From a virus, in IMG/VR virus record IMGVR_UViG_3300047168_000002, positions 1 through 29,244 of that record: a stretch of DNA of 29,244 nucleotides; one strand, written 5' to 3'. Under the pieces are notes generated by a model. It ran no database searches. It worked only from the letters and a program-made list of their open reading frames with translations, and was not told the DNA's origin. Positions 1-7,338 of this stretch are shown here, piece after piece. The position numbers and the translations under genes are program-made. How positions within the stretch are numbered: position 1 is the first letter of the stretch; each line of letters opens with the position of its first letter.

Positions 1-120
1 ATATACCTGAATAACAAATGGAACGGTTAGCAAAACAATTGCCGAAAAAACAAAATACGACCACCACGGCACCGTGTTCCAGAACGCGGGCGGCGGGATT
101 GGCAGCAGACCAAGGTTCAT
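1..120 (-). CDS. Start of a membrane protein gene, cut by the window edge
   Basis: ATG 120 overlaps the preceding stop (ATGA) with a GGGGG ribosome-binding site eight bases upstream. Forty codons are visible: a Pro-rich start MNLGLLPIPPPAFWNTVPWW, then a hydrophobic segment YFVFSAIVLLTVPFVIQVY that looks like a membrane helix. It remains open at the window edge. A second ATG at 124 in another frame is also open, but the coupling and spacing favour 120. It may be part of the same lysis or membrane cluster. The first 60 bases are only about 32% GC by hand count, well below the operon. Confidence 0.6.
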   Translation of the reverse strand, partial: MNLGLLPIPPPAFWNTVPWWSYFVFSAIVLLTVPFVIQVY

Positions 121-611
121 TCATGGTGCCCCCGCATTTCGACCACAAGGTCACGAGCGCATGGGATCGAAAACCGCGCCATCGTCAGCAAGTCGATAAA
201 GCAAAAGCCCAGCGCCATGAACATGCTTGGGTTGATGCCATAAACGCCCCCCATGGAAAGGGCGATCCAAGCCCAGACGAGCGCCGAGAACGTGGCGCAA
301 ATCATACGCGGGCCGAACGCGGCCTGAAGCACCACAGGGCGCAGGAATAGCCACCGAAACGGCCCAAATACAATCCCGATACAAGGGAGGGCCCAAGCGG
401 CGCCATGAATGGTGAAATCCGGGGTGAAAAAGCAAGCGGCGCTCCACCCGAACAGCGCCAGCCCGCTCCCAGCCTCGCCGAACCACGTGGGTTCAATCCG
501 CAAAAGCTCGGCGGCGCGGGAGTAAAGGGGGTGGAGGTCAACCATTTGCGTCTCCTGCTTAGGGCCAATGACCCGAACCGTCTCTTTGGCGCGATCGGCG
601 TAGAGCGTCAC
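117..611 (-). CDS. Polytopic membrane protein (164 aa), holin candidate
   Basis: GTG 611 overlaps the preceding stop as GTGA, the coupling used throughout this operon. An alternative ATG at 545 has a much better ribosome-binding site (AGGAG, six bases upstream) and would give 142 residues, starting at MVDLHPLYSRAAELL. Residues in the longer form show four hydrophobic segments near 48-64, 71-90, 103-122 and 127-145, with a charged C terminus (RDLVVEMRGHHE). Position right after the tail genes would suit a holin or other lysis factor, but the four-segment form is not diagnostic and it could equally be a superinfection-control or unknown membrane protein. Confidence 0.68.
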   Translation of the reverse strand: MTLYADRAKETVRVIGPKQETQMVDLHPLYSRAAELLRIEPTWFGEAGSGLALFGWSAACFFTPDFTIHGAAWALPCIGIVFGPFRWLFLRPVVLQAAFGPRMICATFSALVWAWIALSMGGVYGINPSMFMALGFCFIDLLTMARFSIPCARDLVVEMRGHHE

Positions 612-3600
612 TGCAAAACTCTCACGTTGTAGGCGCTCGCGGTCGGCGTGCCAGTAATCGCAGCGCACACCTCAACCGTCGCGGTGTTGGCCCCGCTGAC
701 GAAAGCGCTGATGTTAAAAGAACCGCCCGGAAATGTGACTGGAGACGCATTTGCCTGCATGGAGGTTGTCGCGCCGTTTATCGTCACAGTTCCGGTGGCG
801 CACGAACCCGCCGCTAGGGCTGATCCGCCGATGCTGCCGGTGGTTCCCGCCAGGGCCGCTGCTGGGATCGTGGCACGAAAATCGTTTGCCGCCAGCACGT
901 TGTTCATCACTGGGACCATGCCGCCGTAGCTCATGTGTGCGTTCCACCCTCCGCCCATGTTGCTTGAATACCCCGGCGGCATCCCCCAGTTGCGGTAGTC
1001 ATTGGGCATCGTCGGAGTGAACAAAGTTACGTCATCGGCATTTTCTGCGCTGGGGTTGACAGCCGGAAGATTCCGTTGGTTCGAGGGCGACAAGCCGCCA
1101 TAACTTGCCTGCGAACCGGGATATATGATGGGCTGAAACCGGCTGCCAAATCGCACGACAGGGCCTTGAAATATGGGCTGAGCGTTGAAGAATTGGTTAT
1201 TGATAGTTAGAAAAGGCCCCTTTAAGGAAAATCCAAGCCCATTATTGACGTTGCAAGGAGAACAGGTTGCGTTTATTGAAACTGGGATATTGGACGCCAC
1301 ACTCGTAAGAAACAGATGATATATCGCGATGTTCGCGCTTGCGGCCGATATTGTGACGGTTGCGGGCGAGGCAAGCGTGAGCGTCTTCCCATCAGCGCTG
1401 ACACCTCCCGCCGCAATCGTTGTGTTGAGGCAGTTGGACCCCGCTATGACCAGCGCGGGGCATGTAGATGCGCCCGGACCCGTAATTGAGATGCTGCTGT
1501 AGTAGTGACCGACATTCGCCACGGGATTCGTGCAAACAAGAGAAGAAGAGCCCGATGTAATTGAGCAAGTCGCAGCCTCCACGATAAGAAAGTCAAATCC
1601 CGTTACCCCGTAGTTGCCGGTCCCGGAATCGTAGTAAAGCTGCATCATGTTATTCGGGTAGCCCACCTGTAACGGTGTTGACTGCCCGTTGACCGAATAA
1701 GGCGTGCCACTGCTACCATTGCCCAGCGGGAAGTCTATGGTATTGCCATAGTTTCCAAAAAGCTGAGATGCTGTCGCGTTTGCGGGAGAGGTGACACCAA
1801 AACCCGTCACAAACTGGAAGTCTCGAACAGGGCGAGGCCACGTATATGGCAATTTAATTTGAGGTCCGGTATTAGCGGGCGAACCTGGTTGAACGACGGC
1901 GACCGCCCGTGTCATTGGTGGATTGTAGAAATCATAGCCTTTCGTCATGCGAAAGTAGCTGTTGTTAAAGTCTAGAAGCCCAACGGCTCGCCCCGCCGGC
2001 ATGGACACGCCTGGAGGCATTGTGTCGCCGGCCAACACCAGGGTCCGAATTGCGTCTTGGTTATAGAGAGTGGCCTCTTGCACAGCGATAGCTGTTGCCG
2101 TGGAGGACTGCCCCGGCCCCGTCGCCCAGATGATGTCTGGGACAAACCCGCAACTAGACTGCCATTGCGTAACAATGTAGCCGTTCACGTCCCAAAACGT
2201 GCTGAGCATAAAGTTGTAGCCGTCGTTTTGGAACTCCAAGAAAACAACGTCCCAGCAAGCGTTCTTGCCGTAGTCGATCCACTTTTGCGCGTTGCTGGTA
2301 TACCAAGTTGCAACTGTTCCTGTGTTGATTGCGGGAGGAATGCCGACTCCCTGACTGCCACCAAGCACCACTCCAGTTGTTGGTGCCAGATTAGCCACGC
2401 TCATGCCGCCAATGTTGTAAGGATAAGACGTGACGGGTTTGCCCAATGTGTAAGACAACCACGTCGAGATGTTTTCGTCGCCGCTACCAGCGGCGCCCAT
2501 GTTGTTGGAGCCGTTGTAGAAAAGACTGTCGCCGAAAAAACCGACCCTTACCGTTCCCGTTACGCTTTGCGCATGACGAAGATGGACGTTCGGATCAATC
2601 GTGCGCCGCGCGCTGGGTAATCCTTGTGTGGGCGTGCAGGGGGCGCCATTTCTAAGTTCTGGATATGCTTGCGGCCAAAAGATGCGCCCCGCCTCCATGC
2701 CGTCTGCGCAAAGCGAAAGCGTGTTGAGGTAAGACTGGCTGCCGTTTGTCTTGATGTAGTTCGACCCCGGCACCAGATACATAGACGAATAGCCGGCATT
2801 GATCGCGGCTTGGGCTGCATTATCGAGCGCCGTGTCGTCTGGCGTTCCGCATGTGAGCGCGCCGGTAAGTTGGTTGACGGTAGTCTGCGTCGTGCCGCTG
2901 ACCATCACGTGAAAAGGATCAATGTAGGAGCCGATCGGCAAAATTGAGGCAGTGCCGGACGCCCCCACGCCGGGAATTTCGCACTGCCACGGCACGCCCG
3001 CTTTGGTCGGGCCAGTAGCAACATTGGCAGGAAATAATAGCGTCCCCCACCAGATCGAAAGCGTGCTGCCCCACGACCCGCCCGGACACGGCGGAGCACT
3101 GCTGAGGTTAGCGAACGTGGTGCTTGTGGCTTGCAGTATCAGCCCCCGATACTCTGGGCAGACACCGTTCGGATCATCTATTGCTATGTAGGTCTGTTGA
3201 AGGCCCGAGGCGTTCGCCTGTGACAGATCGCGGACATAGACGGTTCCGGGGCTGTTGTTCCCGTTGAACGTGTTTGTGGGCATAGTGATAGTCGCGCCCG
3301 ATATTGACCCGGTGCCTTCGCGATAAAATTGCCAAGTCGCATTTTGGGAAGTGGTATTGTTGCCCGCGCTGAAAGAATTTGCATATATTATAACTGAACC
3401 GGCGCCGCTGAAAGTTGTGACAATGTTGTCTCCGGTCGTGATCGTGTAGGGGCCGGAACCGGAACCCGAAGGCGGCCCGTTGAGATAAGTATTCTGCGTT
3501 GCGCCGGATGTGCCGCACCCTGGCAACAAAATTCTGAAATTGCCGATGTAGTTGCCGCCGATAGCGTAAGGGATAGTTATGCCGCTCGGAAACGTCAGGT

Positions 3601-3901
3601 TTACTGACTTCGTGCCTGCCGTGCAGACGATAGCCACGTTGTCGAGCGTGTAGGTGGCCGCAAGAGAAAGTAGGTTATTGGTTCCTGCAATGAGGCCGAT
3701 CGCTGTGCCATAGGCGCGGATCGCATCGCCAGCCGCGCCGTATTCCTGCGGGGTGATCTGTGCGGGGTATGAATGCAGGGATTGTCGCGCGTTCGGCAGC
3801 GTGGCATTGCTCAGCGTCCGGTTCGCCCCTGGCGGCAGCGACTGCGCCCCCGCCCCAGCGCACGCCAGGGCCAGCCACGTGAGAACCCAGATAGAGCGCA
3901 T
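608..3901 (-). CDS. Large Cys-rich exported tailspike-like protein with SGNH-hydrolase core (1097 aa)
   Basis: Translation starts at ATG 3901, with a G-rich ribosome-binding site and the previous stop only two bases upstream. The open frame extends to 4462, but that part is an Arg-rich shadow. Residues 1-20 (MRSIWVLTWLALACAGAGAQ) form a signal peptide. PQEYGAAGDA (51-60) and CGTPDDTALDNAAQAAINAG (351-370) resemble the opening of phage pectate-lyase-like spikes. From 450 comes an SGNH/GDSL domain: VGFFGDSL (S459, block I), NIGGMS (block II) and DVVFLEFQNDG (Q558-N559-D560, block III). No clear DxxH block V is seen. The rest is beta-rich. The mature chain has 18 Cys. A role in deacylating or cutting a surface polymer is inferred. 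Hand-counted GC in five lines is about 48%, below its neighbours. Confidence 0.82.
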   Translation of the reverse strand: MRSIWVLTWLALACAGAGAQSLPPGANRTLSNATLPNARQSLHSYPAQITPQEYGAAGDAIRAYGTAIGLIAGTNNLLSLAATYTLDNVAIVCTAGTKSVNLTFPSGITIPYAIGGNYIGNFRILLPGCGTSGATQNTYLNGPPSGSGSGPYTITTGDNIVTTFSGAGSVIIYANSFSAGNNTTSQNATWQFYREGTGSISGATITMPTNTFNGNNSPGTVYVRDLSQANASGLQQTYIAIDDPNGVCPEYRGLILQATSTTFANLSSAPPCPGGSWGSTLSIWWGTLLFPANVATGPTKAGVPWQCEIPGVGASGTASILPIGSYIDPFHVMVSGTTQTTVNQLTGALTCGTPDDTALDNAAQAAINAGYSSMYLVPGSNYIKTNGSQSYLNTLSLCADGMEAGRIFWPQAYPELRNGAPCTPTQGLPSARRTIDPNVHLRHAQSVTGTVRVGFFGDSLFYNGSNNMGAAGSGDENISTWLSYTLGKPVTSYPYNIGGMSVANLAPTTGVVLGGSQGVGIPPAINTGTVATWYTSNAQKWIDYGKNACWDVVFLEFQNDGYNFMLSTFWDVNGYIVTQWQSSCGFVPDIIWATGPGQSSTATAIAVQEATLYNQDAIRTLVLAGDTMPPGVSMPAGRAVGLLDFNNSYFRMTKGYDFYNPPMTRAVAVVQPGSPANTGPQIKLPYTWPRPVRDFQFVTGFGVTSPANATASQLFGNYGNTIDFPLGNGSSGTPYSVNGQSTPLQVGYPNNMMQLYYDSGTGNYGVTGFDFLIVEAATCSITSGSSSLVCTNPVANVGHYYSSISITGPGASTCPALVIAGSNCLNTTIAAGGVSADGKTLTLASPATVTISAASANIAIYHLFLTSVASNIPVSINATCSPCNVNNGLGFSLKGPFLTINNQFFNAQPIFQGPVVRFGSRFQPIIYPGSQASYGGLSPSNQRNLPAVNPSAENADDVTLFTPTMPNDYRNWGMPPGYSSNMGGGWNAHMSYGGMVPVMNNVLAANDFRATIPAAALAGTTGSIGGSALAAGSCATGTVTINGATTSMQANASPVTFPGGSFNISAFVSGANTATVEVCAAITGTPTASAYNVRVLQ

Positions 3902-3903
3902 CC

Positions 3904-4623
3904 TCAACCCCCCGAGACCGCAAGCGCCTGAGCGCTGCCGCCATCCGTGATCGCCGTCACCGCGCTGGTGGGCATAGGCAGCAATGACAGCCCACCCAGC
4001 GCCGTGCATCCGCCGCCGCCGTAGATCGGCGTTCCCTGGCCCGCCACGGCCGTGCTGCCGGTCAAGCTGAGCCAGACGTTGGATGTGCTGGCGAGCGTCG
4101 TGCAAAACGTAACGGCGTGCGGGTAGGCTCCTGCGGTGAACAGGGTTCCTGACGTAGTGCCAACGCTCACGGACGTGCTCGCCGTGTATAAGATGGAAAG
4201 CGCGGGCTGGTTCGCCGCCGTGGCTGCGCCGGACGGGAGCGCGAGGTGTCCACTCGTGTCCGTCAGCACCGCCCGCACATTGCCGCTGCCGTCCACGCCG
4301 CCAAGCTGCACCGGCGCCGTGGTTGCTGGGGAACCGGCGGCGGTTGGTCCGATCGTGGGCACGGGCACGCCGCCCGCTACGCCTTGCACTGCGCCGGCCG
4401 TCGTGGCGCTTGTGCCGGCGTTCGTTACGGGGATTGAGGAGCCACCGCCACCGAACGCACAAACTACGGCGGAGACCGACCCGTCAGAGGATGGACAAAG
4501 GATGACCAGAGACCCCACTCGCGGCCCCAGAAATCCTGGCACGGCGTAGCTGGGCGCAACGTCAGCCGCACGCGCGGAGAACGCACTCCCGAGGACGAGT
4601 AGAAGGACTGCAATTCTTTTCAT
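3904..4623 (-). CDS. Secreted protein with signal peptide, tail-fibre region (239 aa)
   Basis: The N terminus MKRIAVLLLVLGSAFSARAA is a textbook Sec signal: basic start, hydrophobic core, and an A-R-A cleavage site after residue 19. A GAGG ribosome-binding site lies five bases before the ATG. The mature part opens with APSYAVPGF and LCPSSDGS (C43), shared with the preceding gene, then a Gly/Ala/Thr/Val-rich beta region with GVDGSGNVRAVLTDTSGHLA (109-128), which resembles strands found near phage fibre shafts. Cys residues (43, 55, 174, 206) are even in number, as expected for an exported protein. The specific family is not recognised. Confidence 0.76.
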   Translation of the reverse strand: MKRIAVLLLVLGSAFSARAADVAPSYAVPGFLGPRVGSLVILCPSSDGSVSAVVCAFGGGGSSIPVTNAGTSATTAGAVQGVAGGVPVPTIGPTAAGSPATTAPVQLGGVDGSGNVRAVLTDTSGHLALPSGAATAANQPALSILYTASTSVSVGTTSGTLFTAGAYPHAVTFCTTLASTSNVWLSLTGSTAVAGQGTPIYGGGGCTALGGLSLLPMPTSAVTAITDGGSAQALAVSGG

Positions 4624-4630
4624 TCCGACC

Positions 4631-5098
4631 TCAGTGCCGAATCATGACTTGAAGCCCCGTCGAGTTGGCCTGAACGGCAACGTATCCGACAAACCATCTC
4701 ATCACATCGGCCGTGTCGTGTCGCCCCGCCGTGCCTGTGGGCTGTAGCAGTTCAAGGGAGCAATTTACCGGCGCAAGCAGGCTGCCGGTGCAGTACTGCA
4801 CGCCGATGACGACGTTCGACTGATTCTCAACGTAGAAAGAATCCGGCGTCTGGACCATAAACGCTTGAAGGTTGAAGGCGAACATTGGCTCATCGGTGCT
4901 GTCGTCCACGCCGCCGCTCGCAAACAGGCCGGGGCACGCCACCATGGTGTTAGTACCGTCGCTGGATGGGCACAGCATGATGGATGGAGCCAGGCGAGAA
5001 CCCACCGCAAAACCCGGCATAGAATAGCTTGGCGCCATGTCGGCCGCTGGCAGGGCGGCCAAAGCGGCAACGATGACGGCGCGATTCCACAAGGTCAC
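4631..5098 (-). CDS. Exported or membrane-anchored small protein (155 aa), paralogue of the next gene
   Basis: Two GTG starts fit. GTG 5098 overlaps the previous stop (GTGA) and gives MTLWNRAVIVAALAALPAAD, which reads as a signal peptide; GTG 5107 adds three residues. No strong ribosome-binding site precedes either. After the hydrophobic segment the protein has MAPSYSMPGF and IMLCPSSDGT, nearly the same order as in the following gene (VAPSYAVPGF, LCPSSDGS). The remainder (ADEPMFAFNLQ-like region, C67-free, then ENQSNVVIGVQYCTG and FVGYVAVQANSTGLQV) is beta-rich. Function unknown; the location among receptor-binding genes suggests a surface or assembly role. Confidence 0.7.
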   Translation of the reverse strand: MTLWNRAVIVAALAALPAADMAPSYSMPGFAVGSRLAPSIMLCPSSDGTNTMVACPGLFASGGVDDSTDEPMFAFNLQAFMVQTPDSFYVENQSNVVIGVQYCTGSLLAPVNCSLELLQPTGTAGRHDTADVMRWFVGYVAVQANSTGLQVMIRH

Positions 5099-5685
5099 GT
5101 CAGCCACAGCACTACTGGTGATTTGTTTGACGGCGTGAACGTCACGTACGCCACCACTTTGCTGATTTGCTGAGCAATCGGCACAAAATTCGCATATGCC
5201 GCGACTTTGCTCAGTCTCTGCGATGTCGGCGTGAACGCGACATGCGAGACGGACTTTGAGATGCTCTCGAAGTTGGAGTCAAACGTTTGCGTCTCGGCTG
5301 CTGTCCAGGTCAAGGCGGTGAAATAGGTCGTATCAAACCACGTGACCCCATCGTCTGAGTACCGCACCGACCACGACAGTGGCGTGTTGGTGGGGATGTC
5401 AGATCGCGACGTGATCTTTATTTCCTCAATCTGCACCGCAGATGCGAACTGGTACCACCAGAACGACTGAGGTGAGCTATTGCCCGACCAAAACGTGCTG
5501 GGGTTGCCGTCCACTGCGTTGCTTGGGGGCTGACCGGGGGCATAGTTGTTTGCACCAGCCGTTCCGCCAACGCAAAGGTTGGCGCCCCCGATAGACGACG
5601 CCATCGACACCTCGGCGAGCTGAAAATACGTGTTTCCGCCCGCGTTGGTGTAGCAGTTGATGCCCCAGTATAGGTGCGCGCTCAC
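5095..5685 (-). CDS. F5/8 type C (discoidin)-like tail protein with C-terminal 16-residue repeats
   Basis: A 196-residue protein beginning at GTG 5685. Residues about 5-140 fit a discoidin carbohydrate-binding domain: FQLAEVSMASSIGG (21-34), the PPSNAVDGNPSTFWSG core (53-68), WWYQFASAVQIEEIKITSRS and WSVRYSDDGVTWFD (105-118). Residues 141-188 are three copies of a 16-residue unit, each of the form xLSKVxAYxxFxPxxQ. Discoidin domains in phage tails are taken to bind cell-surface glycans. The stop overlaps the start of the next gene as GTGA. The repeat array may pack as a strand stack or attach to neighbouring subunits. Confidence 0.84.
   Translation of the reverse strand: MSAHLYWGINCYTNAGGNTYFQLAEVSMASSIGGANLCVGGTAGANNYAPGQPPSNAVDGNPSTFWSGNSSPQSFWWYQFASAVQIEEIKITSRSDIPTNTPLSWSVRYSDDGVTWFDTTYFTALTWTAAETQTFDSNFESISKSVSHVAFTPTSQRLSKVAAYANFVPIAQQISKVVAYVTFTPSNKSPVVLWLT
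5122..5265 (-). repeat. Three tandem 16-residue repeats in the discoidin-like protein
   Basis: Units are residues 141-156 (SISKSVSHVAFTPTSQ), 157-172 (RLSKVAAYANFVPIAQ) and 173-188 (QISKVVAYVTFTPSNK). The SK-V-AY-x-F-x-P core is kept in register with no gaps. The DNA has diverged more than the protein, so the period is old rather than a fresh duplication. Confidence 0.85.
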
Positions 5686-6737
5686 GTCACGCTCACCGCA
5701 CCGACGTTGAATCCGGAGCCAAAGTCAGACACGACAAAGGCAACGCCCGTGTGGGGGTTTGTCTGTTGCGTCAAGCTGTGGTTCGACGGATAGTTCGTCA
5801 ACCCAGAGACGCTTGACGACGTGTAGAGCGTTCCGTCCACTGTTCTGGTCGCAATTTGCAGGTTTTGCGGCCCAATTTGTCCCGCGGCGCCGCGCACCTC
5901 CGTCACCAGCGAGTCGATCACATATCCGCCCGACGACGGAAGGTAGGCGGTCGAGACGGCGAACAGAGCGTCGAGACCGGCCGTCGCGGCGGTGAGCGGC
6001 GTGGTGTCGTTGATGGTGGTGCCGTTGACGTTGCCATAGTTGCCGCCCGACCACGCCATCGTCGCGCCATTGGCGCTCAACGGCAGCGTTGCGATAACGA
6101 TACCGCGCGTGTCGGCTGTCTGGCATCTGCACTGGCACCATTTTGGATTGCCTGTCGATATGAAATAACAGTTGAAATCGACCGAGGCCAAACCCGTCGC
6201 GCTGTCCGTCACCAAGTTGCCGGAATAGTTCAGTACGAGCGTTCCGTTGACGTACATCTGAAACTGGCCAGACGATGCATAGTTGACGTATATGTCAACA
6301 GCATTCTCAAGATACACCGCGTTGAACGTCTCGTTTGTCAACGAGTAGGCAAGATGCGTGACGGTGCCGGCCGCATTGACGCTGACCAGCTCCAACTGCT
6401 GCGCGGTCCCAGTCGCGCGCACCGCCAGGCGATACAATCCCGCGCTGTCTAGAAAGCCAAGTCCAAGAGCGTTGGTCGTAAAGACGCTGGCTGCAAAATT
6501 TTCGTAGACGAGACCGTGCGACCAAAACGCTGCGGTGGTCGCAAAACCGGGCATGCGCAGATAATTGTTGATGGGCGGGATGGATGTGTCCGGATTGACC
6601 TGCAAGACAAGCGCGCATCTGGATGTCGAGGGAAAATACGTGTTGTCGGTGAGGACGCCAAGCCCGCGAGAGGCAAACGTGCCAATCGTTTGCAAGGAGC
6701 TGTCCTCGCAGATCGTGCCAAGAATGGTGTTGGTCAT
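5682..6737 (-). CDS. LamG/concanavalin-like tail protein (351 aa)
   Basis: A beta-rich protein whose middle looks like a laminin-G/concanavalin-type lectin fold: FWSHGLVYENFAASVFT (71-87), LGFLDSAGLYRLAVRATGTA, then YLENAVDIYVNYASSGQFQM and VNGTLVLNYSGN (163-174), the usual run of strands ending VDFNCYF. The C-terminal part (about 210-351) is a second beta domain with AVSTAYLPSSGGYVIDSLVT and QIATRTVDGTLY. A CxCxC cluster at C201, C203 and C205 separates the two halves. It would bind a sugar or surface polymer. No signal peptide. ATGA and GTGA overlaps at the two ends place it firmly in the operon. Confidence 0.74.
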   Translation of the reverse strand: MTNTILGTICEDSSLQTIGTFASRGLGVLTDNTYFPSTSRCALVLQVNPDTSIPPINNYLRMPGFATTAAFWSHGLVYENFAASVFTTNALGLGFLDSAGLYRLAVRATGTAQQLELVSVNAAGTVTHLAYSLTNETFNAVYLENAVDIYVNYASSGQFQMYVNGTLVLNYSGNLVTDSATGLASVDFNCYFISTGNPKWCQCRCQTADTRGIVIATLPLSANGATMAWSGGNYGNVNGTTINDTTPLTAATAGLDALFAVSTAYLPSSGGYVIDSLVTEVRGAAGQIGPQNLQIATRTVDGTLYTSSSVSGLTNYPSNHSLTQQTNPHTGVAFVVSDFGSGFNVGAVSVT

Positions 6738-7336
6738 GGCTGGCTATGCGTGAATGTCACCTGTATCTCTCCCGTGGGCGATCCAGTGATGCCTGATACG
6801 ACGACGGCCAGCGAACCACCAACGGTCAATGTATTCGCGCCGCCCGCATTTGCTGAGGTCAGCGTGGCGCCGCTGATGACGATGGAACCGCAGTTGGTGA
6901 TCGTCGTACCGTTGATCGTTGCGCCAAGCGTGTAGCCCGACGCGGCCGATGCGATCCCACAGACGCTGGTAATAGTCCCGCTCTGCCACGGCCAGGAGGG
7001 CGTCAGCACGATTGTTCCGGCCGATATCGCCGTGGTCGGGATCGACAGCGCGCCGACGATGCCCGTGGCGCCAGTGGTTGTAATCGTCGGGCCATTGAGC
7101 ACCAGCCCCGACCCGACGACCGCCGCGCTTTCAGTCGTTCCGTTGCTGTAGACTATGCCCTGTGGCGCCACGCCGACCACGGCGTTTGTGATCTGCGCAA
7201 CGGTGCCCAGCACGACACGCGATGTGGCGCCGGTCCCTTGCAGGATAGCCACTTGATCCGCCTGCGAGAGGGACTGCGCGGGTGGCAGATTGCCCATGAA
7301 GACGGGCCGAGAAGGTCCGGTGATGGTCTGCGACAT
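6734..7336 (-). CDS. Fibre-like structural protein (200 aa)
   Basis: The start is ATG 7336 (MSQTITGPSRPVFMG), two bases after the previous stop; a longer frame would need TTG at 7342. The N-terminal segment LPPAQSLSQADQVAILQGTG (17-36) with the following VLGTVAQI is a common opening of tail-fibre and hinge-connector proteins. The rest is beta-rich and low in charge, with repeated GTTITNCGSIVISGATL-type strands. It may be a fibre shaft or connector. The exact family is not recognised. Stop overlaps the next start (ATGA). Confidence 0.76.
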   Translation of the reverse strand: MSQTITGPSRPVFMGNLPPAQSLSQADQVAILQGTGATSRVVLGTVAQITNAVVGVAPQGIVYSNGTTESAAVVGSGLVLNGPTITTTGATGIVGALSIPTTAISAGTIVLTPSWPWQSGTITSVCGIASAASGYTLGATINGTTITNCGSIVISGATLTSANAGGANTLTVGGSLAVVVSGITGSPTGEIQVTFTHSQP

Positions 7337-7338
7337 CG

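Noticed and set aside
3902-4462. Long N-terminal extension of the spike-like protein
   Set aside because: This part is Arg/His-rich and overlaps the well-supported signal-peptide gene; the ATG at 3901 has a ribosome-binding site and a signal peptide.
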